DNA of 10,563 nt from NCBI GenBank assembly GCA_012032065.1, contig JAAURV010000079.1:1-10563 (forward strand). The letters run 5' to 3'. This document shows positions 1 through 6,873 of this stretch, in pieces. The notes below the pieces were generated by a model. It did no database searches and was not told the origin of the DNA. It saw only the letters and a program-made list of their open reading frames with translations. Within the stretch, counting starts at the first letter, position 1, and the number at the start of each line of letters is the position of its first letter. The DNA is from Hyphomicrobiales bacterium. Its GTDB lineage: Bacteria > Pseudomonadota > Alphaproteobacteria > Rhizobiales > Aestuariivirgaceae. The translations under genes were made by a program, and so were the position numbers.

Positions 1-483
1 CGCCGACTGGCGTTGTGATTCGGGCAACTTCTGGAGGACGGCACAATCGATGTTGCGCGCACCCGCGAACTCATGGCCGTTGCCCGGCCAATGCCGATCA
101 CCTTCCACCGCGCGTTTGACATGACTCCCGATGCCTTTGCCGCGCTGGACACCCTGATCGAACTCGGCATCGACCGGGTTCTGACATCCGGTCAGGAGGC
201 GAGTGTGCTGGAGGGCCTGCCGCTCATCGCCAAACTTGTCGAGCGGGCGGGGGATCGCATCGTCGTCATGCCCGGCGGCGGCATTACGGCTCGCAATGTG
301 GCCCGCATCGTGTCCCAGGCGAAGCCGAAGGAAATCCACTTCGCTGCCCTGGTGCAAGAGGCCGGCGGCATGCGCTTCCGGCGCGAGCATGTGTTCATGG
401 GCGGTGAGTTGCGGCCACCCGAGTATGACCGGCTCGCTACCTCCGAAGCAGCGATCCGTTCGATCTTGACGAGAGCGACATAG
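1..483 (+). CDS. cutC: CutC family protein, C-terminal part (5' end outside window, frameshifted at about base 18)
   Basis: This is the C-terminal two-thirds of a CutC-family TIM-barrel protein, historically linked to copper homeostasis although its biochemical role is unsettled. The family pattern is visible: a DGTIDVARTREL helix start, then TFHRAFDM, an ELGIDRVLTSGQ strand-turn, MPGGGI, and a C-terminal region ending in RAT before TAG at 481-483. The barrel reads in one frame (bases 3-17, residues TGVV) and then in another from base 19 (FGQLLEDG), with an in-frame TGA at 16-18. One extra base near position 18 explains this. An internal ATG at 73 could be mistaken for the start, but family similarity continues upstream of it. 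The amidase gene follows 16 nt later on the same strand, so the two are probably co-transcribed. The identification is secure; whether the break is real is not. Confidence 0.87.
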
Positions 484-488
484 AGACC

Positions 489-492
489 GGAG
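489..492 (+). promoter_or_regulatory. Ribosome binding site of the amidase gene
   Basis: GGAG lies 7 nt before the ATG at 500, inside the short gap after the cutC stop codon. It supports the chosen amidase start and independent translation within a cutC-amidase transcript. Confidence 0.6.
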
Positions 493-499
493 ACGAGAT

Positions 500-1978
500 A
501 TGGCGAAACTGGAAGATCTGACCAAGACCGAGTCGGCAAGTTCCATCGCCGCGCGAATCCGGCGCCGCGAGATTTCGCCGGTGGAAGTCATGGACGCGGC
601 TATCGCTCGCATCGAGGCGCACAACGGCAAGATCAATGCGCTTATCATTCTTCATCTCGATCAGGCGCGTGACGCGGCCAAGAAGGCCGAAGCAGCACTC
701 ATGCGGGGCGATGAACTTGGCGCGCTGCATGGTGTGCCGGTTGCCATGAAGGATTGCTTCGATTTCAAGCCGGGCTGGGTCTGCACCTTCGGCGGCGTCA
801 AGGCGCTCAAGAACTGGACGGCGGATTTCCATTGCGTCTGGGCAGAGCGGATGGAGAAGGCAGGCGCCATCATTGTCGGCAAGACCAACAGCCCGATCTT
901 CGGCTTCCGCGGCACTTGCGACAACTACTTGTTCGGCCCGTCGAAGAATCCGTTCAATCTGGCCAAGAATACGGGGGGATCTTCGGGCGGCAGCGCCGCC
1001 GCCGTGGCCGCGGGTTTACTTCCGCTTTGCGAGGGAACGGACGGAGGCGGCTCGACGCGCATTCCATCGTCCTGGAGCGGCACATATGGTTATAAAGCCT
1101 CTTTCGGCCGCGTGCCGCTGGTTTCCCGGCCGGACGCTTTCGGCGCCATGACTCCATTCATTTTCGAAGGCCCGATTACGCGTACGGTCGAGGATTCAGC
1201 GCTGGCAATGTCGGTATTGCAAGGCTACGACGCGCGCGACCCGTTCGCGCTCGAAGGCAGCGTGGATTTCATGGGCGCATTGCGCGCTTCCATCAAGGGC
1301 AGACGCATCGCCTATACGCGGGACTACGGGGTGTTCCCGGTCGACAAGCGCGTGACCGCCGTTACCGACAAGGCTGTCGAGGCGCTCCGCGACGCGGGAG
1401 CGATCGTCGAAGAGGTCAGCATCGGCATCAAGCGATCGCATACGGAGCTGAGCGATGCCTGGTGCCGCTTCTGCGCGCCCAAGCAAGTGGCGGTTTTGGA
1501 AGACTTCAAGCGCCAGGGCATCGACATCCGGCGCGACCACCACGACGACATGCCGCCCGAATTCTGGTTTTGGGACGAGGCCGGATTGAAAATGTCGGCG
1601 GTCGATTGGATCCAAAACCAAGCGATCCGCAGCGAAGTATATGACGCGCTACGGCTGGTGTTCGACAAGTTTGACTTCATCGCGGCACCAACATTGTCGT
1701 GCCTTGCCGTTGACAACGCAAAAGACGGCAACACGCTCGGGCCCGCCGAGGTCAACGGCGAAAAGATCAACCGTCTCATCGGCTGGTGCATGACCTTTCT
1801 CATCAATTTCAACGGCCATCCGGCGGCCTCATGCCCGGCTGGCCTCGCCGAGAACGGCCTTCCCGTGGGCCTTCAGATCGCGGGGAGGCGCTACGACGAC
1901 TTCGGCGTCATCGCGGCAAGCGCTGCGCTTGAGCGCGTGAGGCCTTGGATGGGGACTTACAAGGATATCAAGCTCTGA
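500..1978 (+). CDS. Amidase-signature family hydrolase
   Basis: A 492-residue cytosolic serine amidase of the amidase-signature superfamily (the GatA, FAAH and bacterial AtzF-like fold), which hydrolyses carboxamide bonds. The complete Lys-Ser-Ser machinery is visible: Lys84 in VAMKD, cis-Ser161 in the GGSSGGS loop, and nucleophile Ser185 in TDGGGSTR. The 24-residue spacing from Ser161 to Ser185 is the same as in FAAH. The C-terminus carries the usual PAASCPAG and LPVGLQIAG segments. The length is normal and the frame unbroken. Nothing in the sequence fixes the substrate. There is no gatB or gatC next to it, and it sits between cutC and a dehydrogenase/sugar-importer cluster, so a catabolic role is more likely than tRNA amidation. 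The start at 500 has a good Shine-Dalgarno sequence. The stop TGA (1976-1978) touches the stop of the opposing dehydrogenase gene. Confidence 0.93.
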   Translation: MAKLEDLTKTESASSIAARIRRREISPVEVMDAAIARIEAHNGKINALIILHLDQARDAAKKAEAALMRGDELGALHGVPVAMKDCFDFKPGWVCTFGGVKALKNWTADFHCVWAERMEKAGAIIVGKTNSPIFGFRGTCDNYLFGPSKNPFNLAKNTGGSSGGSAAAVAAGLLPLCEGTDGGGSTRIPSSWSGTYGYKASFGRVPLVSRPDAFGAMTPFIFEGPITRTVEDSALAMSVLQGYDARDPFALEGSVDFMGALRASIKGRRIAYTRDYGVFPVDKRVTAVTDKAVEALRDAGAIVEEVSIGIKRSHTELSDAWCRFCAPKQVAVLEDFKRQGIDIRRDHHDDMPPEFWFWDEAGLKMSAVDWIQNQAIRSEVYDALRLVFDKFDFIAAPTLSCLAVDNAKDGNTLGPAEVNGEKINRLIGWCMTFLINFNGHPAASCPAGLAENGLPVGLQIAGRRYDDFGVIAASAALERVRPWMGTYKDIKL

Positions 1979-1988
1979 TCACCAGAGC
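1972..1988. terminator. Inverted repeat across two abutting convergent stop codons
   Basis: GCTCTG (1972-1977) and CAGAGC (1983-1988) form a 6-bp stem with a 5-nt loop. The structure covers the amidase stop (1976-1978) and the dehydrogenase stop (1979-1981). It has no T tract on either strand, so if it acts as a bidirectional terminator it is a weak or factor-assisted one. Confidence 0.3.
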
Positions 1989-2756
1989 GTATACCCACCA
2001 TCGATGACGAATGTCGCGCCAGTCACATAGCTTGATGCCGGAGATGCGAGGTAGATGGCGAGCGGCCCGATTTCATCAGGCTGCCCAGTGCGGCCCATGG
2101 GCACCTGTTTGACAAAGGTTTCGATCACCTCCGCTGTGCTCCGCCCAGCGCTGATTGGCTTCCGTCATGAAGAGTCCCGGGCAGATGGCGTTGACGTTTA
2201 CGCCGCGCGGCGCCCAGTCAGCCGCGGTCGCGCGGGTAAAGTGTATGACAGCGGCCTTGGCCGTCTCATAATGCCGCCCCGCAATGCCGCGGTTCGCGAT
2301 AAGCCCACTGATCGACGCGATATTGATGACGCGGCCTTTGCCGCGTTTCAGCATTGCCCCGCCGATCATCTTGGTGCACAGAAACACGTGCGTGAGATTG
2401 AGGTCCATGTAAGTGTGCCAAGCCGCAAGGCCGGTCGACTCCACCGGCACATCGAGATTGCGCCCACCGACATTGTTGACGAGTAATCCCGTCTGCCCCG
2501 GAAGTTCCAAGACCTTGCGGCAGGTTTCCTCACAGGCCGCGGGATTGGCGACGTCGGCGGCGAAAGTCCAGACCTGGCGTCCAAGCGCCCGAATCTCATC
2601 GGCTGTTCTGGCCAGGGCGTCCGGATCGCGTGCGGCGAGAACCACGTCGGCGCCAGCTTCGGCCAAAGCCAGCGCCATGACCCGGCCAAACCCCCGGCTG
2701 CCGCCCGTGATGAAAACGCGCTCGCCATCCAGCCGGAAACGGTCAAGCACACTCAT
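1979..2756 (-). CDS. Short-chain dehydrogenase/reductase, gluconate 5-dehydrogenase-like (one frameshift at about 2135)
   Basis: A cytosolic NAD(P)-dependent oxidoreductase of the classical SDR family. Visible elements are the cofactor-binding TGGSRGFG motif (residues 17-24), NNVGG (from 94), catalytic Ser150 with Tyr163 and Lys167 (YETAK), and NAICPG (189-194). The HYETAK context and the MTEANQRW segment resemble gluconate 5-dehydrogenase and 2-deoxygluconate dehydrogenase proteins, but the substrate cannot be assigned. The first frame runs from 2756 and drifts after NQRWAEH. The typical SDR C-terminus (VPMGRTGQPDEIG, then VTGATFVIDGGYTLW) continues in another frame to a TGA at 1979-1981. 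Removing one base near 2135 gives 258 residues, the usual family length. Transcription diverges from the ABC importer across 174 nt, suggesting a functional link. Confidence 0.88.
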
Positions 2757-2878
2757 GTTTCACTCCGCTTCCAGCTCCGACATCCATGCGTGGGAGGTTG
2801 CGCAAATCTCTGCCCGCCGCAAGCCTGGGGCTTGCCCCGCGCATCTTGTAGGCCGCGCATTTTTGTGTGAAAGTTTTG

Positions 2879-2899
2879 CGGTGAGAATCCGGATCACCG
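2879..2899. promoter_or_regulatory. Candidate operator: CGGTGA-N9-TCACCG inverted repeat
   Basis: CGGTGA at 2879-2884 and TCACCG at 2894-2899 are perfect inverted arms separated by 9 nt. The 8-bp palindrome ATCCGGAT (2887-2894) overlaps the centre. The element lies 21 nt before the binding-protein ribosome site, a position suited to repressor binding or to a leader hairpin. No regulator is assigned; a local AraC-type gene exists only as a remnant. Confidence 0.4.
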
Positions 2900-2920
2900 A
2901 AGAAAACCGGACTATGTAGT

Positions 2921-2927
2921 GGAGGAA
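2921..2927 (+). promoter_or_regulatory. Ribosome binding site deciding the binding-protein start
   Basis: GGAGGAA lies a few bases before the ATG at 2931, with GGAGG ending 5 nt upstream of it. It rules out the in-frame GTG at 2919, which would have to start upstream of and overlap this site. Confidence 0.75.
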
Positions 2928-2930
2928 GCA

Positions 2931-4306
2931 ATGACCATACGCAAGGAGCGCGAGCACCTTCTGCAGGCCGCATCGCGTCAGGCACTTCTGAATGGCGAGA
3001 TTGACCGCCGCGAATTTCTATCGCGCAGCCTGATGGCGGGCCTCGGCATGGCCGGCATCGGCGTCGCAGGCAAGAGCAGCATCATGCCGGCTTTGGCACA
3101 GGACCGTCCGCTGACCCCAACCTTCTACCAGTGGATTCAGGATCTCCATCCCGGCATACCAAAGGTCAATGAGAAATTCCCGGACGTGAATTACCAGATC
3201 GCTCCGGTTGAAGGGTTTGGCATTGAGCGGTTTGTTGCTGAAGCCAAGAATAAGGAGTCGACCTGGGACGTTTACGTCGGCCAGACGCCGTTCGTAGAAA
3301 TGTCGGCCATGATCAAAGCGGACGTGATCGAACCATGGGACAATTACATCCCGAAGGACGTGCTTGACGATATGATCCCGTCGATCCGTGCGGAAGGCAC
3401 GATTGATGGCAAGCTTTATGGCTGGCCGTTCCTGCTGGATGTGATCGGCAACTCCTGGCACTCGGGCATTACCGGCAAAGCTGGTCTTGCCGACAAGGCG
3501 CCTGAAACATGGGACGAGCATTTGGCCAATGCCAAGGCCATCGTCGACTCCAAGGCAGCGCCATTCGGCGCAGTGTTCGATGATCGCGGCTGGCGTTCGC
3601 TAGCTCCGATGACGCACTCCATGAACCCTGACGTCTACACGGCGGAAGGCCTGTTCAATTTCGAAAGCGAAGCCGCAATCGAAGCGCTGAAACTGATGAA
3701 GAAGATTTTGCGCTGTCGACGCCGGACCTGCTGCTCGAAGGCTCCTCCGATGGTGGTGTCAACGGCACACCGGACGAAGTCGCATTCGCCGCGCAGCGAG
3801 TGGGCTACTACTCCAAGTACTTCAACGCGCCGCTGCGCATGGCGCAATACTGGGACGATCCAAAAGCCCTGCGACTCGGCCCATTGCCCAAATTTGCGAA
3901 TGGTGCTGGCTCGACTGTGTTCTGGACCACGGGTTGTGCATTGTTCAAGCACGGCAAGAACAAGGAAAAAGCCGCCGAATATGTAAAGGCGCTGACTTAC
4001 GACCAAGGCATCTGGAAAGACTCGATCGTTGGCACGGCAAGCGGCCACCCCGGCCATCTGCCGCCATACAAGTCGATCTATGCGGATTGGGATACGAATA
4101 AGCCCGACTGGATTCCGCCTTTCGTGGGCCTGGTGCGCGGTCAACTCGACCGGGCCAAGGCCATCACGAACCATCTGTTCGGTCTGCAGCAGTTTGTCCT
4201 CGGCAAGCCATTCTGGGATGCCTACCTGAAGGGCGAGGAGACGGATGAAATGGCAGTGATGAAGAAGATCACCGAAGCTGTGAAAGCCGAAATGGCGAAG
4301 GGCTGA
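2931..4306 (+). CDS. Extracellular solute-binding protein of a carbohydrate-type ABC importer (one frameshift at about 3706-3709)
   Basis: Periplasmic receptor of the UgpB/MalE-like family 1 binding proteins, delivering a solute to the two permeases encoded downstream. The N-terminus has a twin-arginine signal: Arg26-Arg27 in DRREFLSRS, a hydrophobic stretch (about 34-47), and a PALA cleavage site near residue 56. Tat export implies folding in the cytoplasm. The first frame runs through ALKLMKK and then breaks at the TTTT run 3706-3709. The protein continues in another frame as FALSTPDLLLEGSSDGG, then YYSKYFNAPLRMAQYW, to the TGA at 4304-4306. Restoring one T gives 458 residues, a normal length. 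The solute is unknown; neighbours suggest a sugar, polyol or sugar-acid derivative. A later in-frame GTG at 3800 is not a real start. Confidence 0.88.
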
Positions 4307-4322
4307 CGCGTTCTCGCGGAAA

Positions 4323-4352
4323 GGCCGGGATGCTCCTGAAGGCATCCCGGCC
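4323..4352 (+). terminator. Strong intercistronic hairpin between binding protein and permease genes
   Basis: GGCCGGGATGC (4323-4333) pairs perfectly with GCATCCCGGCC (4342-4352), an 11-bp stem with an 8-nt loop. There is no T run after it, so full termination is unlikely. In malE-malF-type operons such hairpins protect the 3' end of the binding-protein mRNA or cause partial read-through, giving more receptor than membrane component. I infer the same role here. Confidence 0.7.
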
Positions 4353-4421
4353 ATCCATTGGAGATTTGCTTCACATGCCGCTCGAAGCCTGCCTGTCCCC
4401 GGCGCATATAGGTGCCGTGCT

Positions 4422-5375
4422 ATGACCTATGCGAGCGCTGCGGAAATTGATGCGCGTCAAGAACGCGCAACTCGCGTGTTTGACACGCTGCGCGGCGACG
4501 CTCGCACCTGGCTTTTCCTCGTTCCAGCCCTTCTCTTCTTCATTGGCTATCAGGCCTATCCAATCATCCGGGTCATCTGGATCAGCTTTACCGACTATCA
4601 GTATCTCACCAATGAGCCAGCCAATTGGGTTGGCCTTGCCAACTATGCAGCGGCCCTTAGCGATCCCTTGATGTGGGTGAGTCTGTGGCGCGCCGCGCTG
4701 TTCACTATTCTATTCCTTCCCGGATGCATCATTTTGCCGCTGATACTGGCGATCCTGATAGATCGCATCAGCAACCCTTATCTTGCAACCGTCTACCGGG
4801 TGATCCTGCTGATCCCGGCTGTCATCCCGAGTACGCTCGTCTTCGTCTTGTGGAAGTGGATGTACAATTTTCAATCCGGCCCCATCAACCATTTCCTCGT
4901 CAACACAACCGGCTGGTTCGAGCTTCAGAATGCTCCGCAATGGCTCGGCGGTACGGCGCTGACTCTGCCTGCGATCGCCGCCATGGAAGTCTGGTGGGGG
5001 CTGGGTTACCACACCATCTTCTTCCTTGCGGGACTTGCCGCCATACCCAAGGACCTGCCGGAGGCCGCGCGCATCGATGGCGCCAATGAATGGCAATTGT
5101 TCTGGCATGTGACCTTGCCGCGCCTCATGCCGATCATGATGATCCTTGTCGTGCTGCGCTTCGGCACCGCCATGGCGGTGATCGACGAATACTTGATCTT
5201 TGGCGGATTCAACCGCGACTCGCCGACCTACACCTGGACAATCTTCATGTACGATCAGGCCTTCAAGCTCGGTCTGTGGCGTCAGGGCTATGCGGCGGCG
5301 ATCGGCATGATCGGCTCGATCGCCATGATGATAGTGATGATCCTGCTCCTGCGTATTTTCCGGACCAGGGGGTGA
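4422..5375 (+). CDS. Carbohydrate ABC transporter permease, MalF/UgpA type
   Basis: A 317-residue inner-membrane subunit forming half of the translocation channel. A short cytosolic N-terminus (about 1-28) precedes the first membrane segment (about 30-55). Further hydrophobic segments lie near 90-114, 125-146, 180-207, 235-255 and 292-311, making six. The cytoplasmic EAA loop that docks the ATPase is clear at residues 214-233 (EAARIDGANEWQLFWHVTLP). The length and topology fit the MalF/UgpA group without the long periplasmic loop of enterobacterial MalF. The ATG at 4422 has only a weak upstream AGGTG (about 4410). The stop overlaps the start of the second permease (TGATG), so the two are translationally coupled. 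The ORF is intact, unlike the binding-protein gene before it. Confidence 0.94.
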   Translation: MTYASAAEIDARQERATRVFDTLRGDARTWLFLVPALLFFIGYQAYPIIRVIWISFTDYQYLTNEPANWVGLANYAAALSDPLMWVSLWRAALFTILFLPGCIILPLILAILIDRISNPYLATVYRVILLIPAVIPSTLVFVLWKWMYNFQSGPINHFLVNTTGWFELQNAPQWLGGTALTLPAIAAMEVWWGLGYHTIFFLAGLAAIPKDLPEAARIDGANEWQLFWHVTLPRLMPIMMILVVLRFGTAMAVIDEYLIFGGFNRDSPTYTWTIFMYDQAFKLGLWRQGYAAAIGMIGSIAMMIVMILLLRIFRTRG

Positions 5376-6262
5376 TGGCGGTGGCTGATATCGCATCGGC
5401 TGGAACGGAAAGCATGCCGCGGCAAAGCTGGTTCACGCGCAACCTTGCCGTCATCCTGCGCCATGGCATCATCAACTTCTTCATGATCGTCATCCTGCTG
5501 CCCTTGGCCTGGGTGCTGATCATGTCGGTGAAGTCCAGACCCGACGCGATGCGCGGCGATTTCTGGCCCCGCAAGTTCGATTTCACCACCTACGGCTATG
5601 TCTTTCAGAAAATCGAAACGCTGCCCGTCAATATGTGGAACAGCATCTACGTCACGGCGGGAACCGTGCTGCTCACCACTGTCTGTGCGGTGCTTGCAGG
5701 CTACGCACTCGTTCACATGCGGCCTCGCGGCGGTGGAATTGTTGTCGCGGCACTTCTGGCTTCGCTGTATTTTCCGACCCGCGTCGTTTCGATCATCAGC
5801 ATCTACGAAATCCAGAACAGCCTCGGGCTCATCAACAGCACCATGGGGCTCATCCTGCCCTATGTGACGCTCAATCTCGCGATCAGCATTCTCATCATGC
5901 GCAGCGTCTTCCAGCTCGTGCCGCACGAGGTGATCGAGGCCGCGAAGGTAGATGGCGCGGGCCCCTGGCGGACACTTCTTACGATCGCGTTGCCCATGGC
6001 GCGCAACGGTCTCGTCGTCATCTTTATCGTGAACTTCGTCACCGCCTGGGGCGAATTCCTGCTGTGCTCGACGTTGACCAACGACCAGGAAGCGCGGACC
6101 ATGCCGGTTGTGCTCGCTGGCGCACAAGGCGGGCTTGGACAATGGACCTGGCCAAATCTGGCCGCCGTTTACATGATCGTCGTGATGCCGGGCATCATCG
6201 CCTTCACATTCGCGCAGAAACTTTTCTTCAAGGGCCTCGCCGAAGGGGTGGTGAAAGGCTGA
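5375..6262 (+). CDS. Carbohydrate ABC transporter permease, MalG/UgpE type
   Basis: A 295-residue inner-membrane partner of the preceding permease. Hydrophobic segments lie near residues 30-51, 92-114, 119-143, 155-176, 211-231 and 262-283. The EAA loop for ATPase docking is at 188-207 (EAAKVDGAGPWRTLLTIALP). The C-terminus KLFFKGLAEGVVKG matches the F(V/F)xGLTxGAVKG ending typical of MalG-type permeases. The open frame extends much further upstream inside the first permease gene, but the ATG at 5375 in TGATG is the natural start. An AGGGGG at 5367-5372 sits only 2 nt before it, so the GTG at 5381 (8 nt away) is an alternative. No ATP-binding gene follows, so the ATPase must come from elsewhere. 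Confidence 0.94.
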   Translation: MAVADIASAGTESMPRQSWFTRNLAVILRHGIINFFMIVILLPLAWVLIMSVKSRPDAMRGDFWPRKFDFTTYGYVFQKIETLPVNMWNSIYVTAGTVLLTTVCAVLAGYALVHMRPRGGGIVVAALLASLYFPTRVVSIISIYEIQNSLGLINSTMGLILPYVTLNLAISILIMRSVFQLVPHEVIEAAKVDGAGPWRTLLTIALPMARNGLVVIFIVNFVTAWGEFLLCSTLTNDQEARTMPVVLAGAQGGLGQWTWPNLAAVYMIVVMPGIIAFTFAQKLFFKGLAEGVVKG

Positions 6263-6276
6263 AGCGATGAAGCGAT
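6261..6276 (+). repeat. Tandem 8-bp repeat at the end of the ABC operon
   Basis: GAAGCGAT occurs twice in direct tandem (6261-6268 and 6269-6276). Together with the permease stop at 6260-6262, the repeat supplies TGA codons at 6260, 6268 and 6276, one in each forward frame, so forward translation is closed completely here. Confidence 0.6.
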
Positions 6277-6411
6277 GAAACTTGCATGAACCTTCGACAG
6301 CTCCCGGCTGCTTCTCCGCGTTAGGCCGGACAGACATCACTTGGCCGCTTCCAAAGCCTCGGAAATCTAGCCGTTCATCAAATTGCGCCCTCCGACGAAA
6401 TCGAGAAACTT
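6277..6411. other. Non-coding or decayed stretch before the AraC remnant
   Basis: No recognisable gene is present. An open frame starting with TTG at 6282 runs to 6608, but its translation resembles no family I know and is low in complexity of hydrophobic residues. The stretch may hold the decayed N-terminal part of the AraC-type gene. No clear terminator for the ABC operon was found. Confidence 0.4.
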
Positions 6412-6732
6412 CAGAATTTTTGGGCAAGCCAGCATACCGACCTGACTCTGCCGGATCGCGCGATCATACTTGGTTTTGGAAGACGAACCTACCAAGCGCC
6501 TCGACGCGGATCTCCTTCATTGTCAAGAAATATTCCGATGGGACTTTCTCGTCGCTGCTCGATGGCGGCCTGGTTATCGGCAATGCCGAGTCGGTTCACC
6601 GAGACTGACAAGTCGATAGAAGAAGTCGCTGCCGTCGTTGGCTACCACGACTCCTTCTATTTCTCGCGCCTTTTCTACAAGCGCGAAAGCCGGTCAACGT
6701 CCGAGTTTCGCAGGCTGCACGCGCGGAGGTGA
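6412..6732 (+). pseudogene. Remnant of an AraC/XylS-family transcriptional regulator (DNA-binding domain)
   Basis: The C-terminal half of an AraC-type DNA-binding domain is clear at about 6586-6717: TETDKSIEEVAAVVGYHDSF, then FYFSRLFYKRES and SEFRR match the second helix-turn-helix and the family signature. Upstream in the same frame, DLTLPDRAIILGFGRRTYQ (about 6430-6486) looks like the first helix-turn-helix. The linker between them is several residues too long and garbled; part of it (LLHCQEI) reads better in another frame, implying compensating indels. No effector-binding domain is present; the 470 bp after the permease gene is too short for a normal AraC protein of about 250-300 residues. 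I infer a decayed regulator, possibly once controlling the adjacent importer. The second helix-turn-helix is confident, the rest tentative. Confidence 0.6.
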
Positions 6733-6778
6733 TTGGGCTTCCTCCTGTGAGGTAGGTGTTCTGGCCTGTGGAGAGCAT

Positions 6779-6828
6779 CACCGAAGCGTCTGCCGTCAGT
6801 TCTCAAGGCAAATCGCCAGACTTCGGTG
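6779..6828. terminator. Imperfect inverted repeat between the AraC remnant and the Met-rich gene
   Basis: CACCGAA-gc-GTCTG (6779-6792) pairs with CAGAC-TTCGGTG (6817-6828): 7 bp, a 2-nt bulge and 5 bp, enclosing a 24-nt loop. It lies in the 3' region shared by the converging AraC remnant and the Met-rich gene (stop at 6874-6876). It may act as a terminator in either direction, although no T tract follows. Confidence 0.35.
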
Positions 6829-6873
6829 CCAATCACCCGAGCCACAACACCTTGATTTAACCCAAATCGACCT

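Larger units (their letters stand above)
2757..2930. promoter_or_regulatory. Divergent promoter region between the dehydrogenase and the ABC importer
   Basis: This 174-nt gap must hold promoters for both directions. I could not identify a convincing -35/-10 pair on either strand. It contains a short GGGG-cttg-CCCC hairpin (2827-2838) and a stronger inverted repeat near its right end, listed separately. Confidence 0.5.

Noticed and set aside
73..483. cutC as a short gene starting at ATG 73
   Set aside because: CutC similarity continues upstream of this Met and there is no ribosome site for it.
2827..2838. GGGG-cttg-CCCC hairpin as a terminator
   Set aside because: Only four base pairs with no T tract, upstream of both divergent genes where termination is not expected.
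2055..2919. Plus-strand open frames opposite the SDR gene
   Set aside because: The SDR protein on the other strand has clear motifs throughout; these translations have none.
5288..6427. Long minus-strand open frame of 379 codons
   Set aside because: It lies antisense to the MalG-type permease gene, is rich in His, Arg and Asp as expected of a GC-rich shadow frame, and matches no family.
6282..6608. Separate 108-codon gene after the permeases
   Set aside because: The TTG start lacks a ribosome site, the product resembles nothing known, and the frame overlaps the AraC remnant in another frame.
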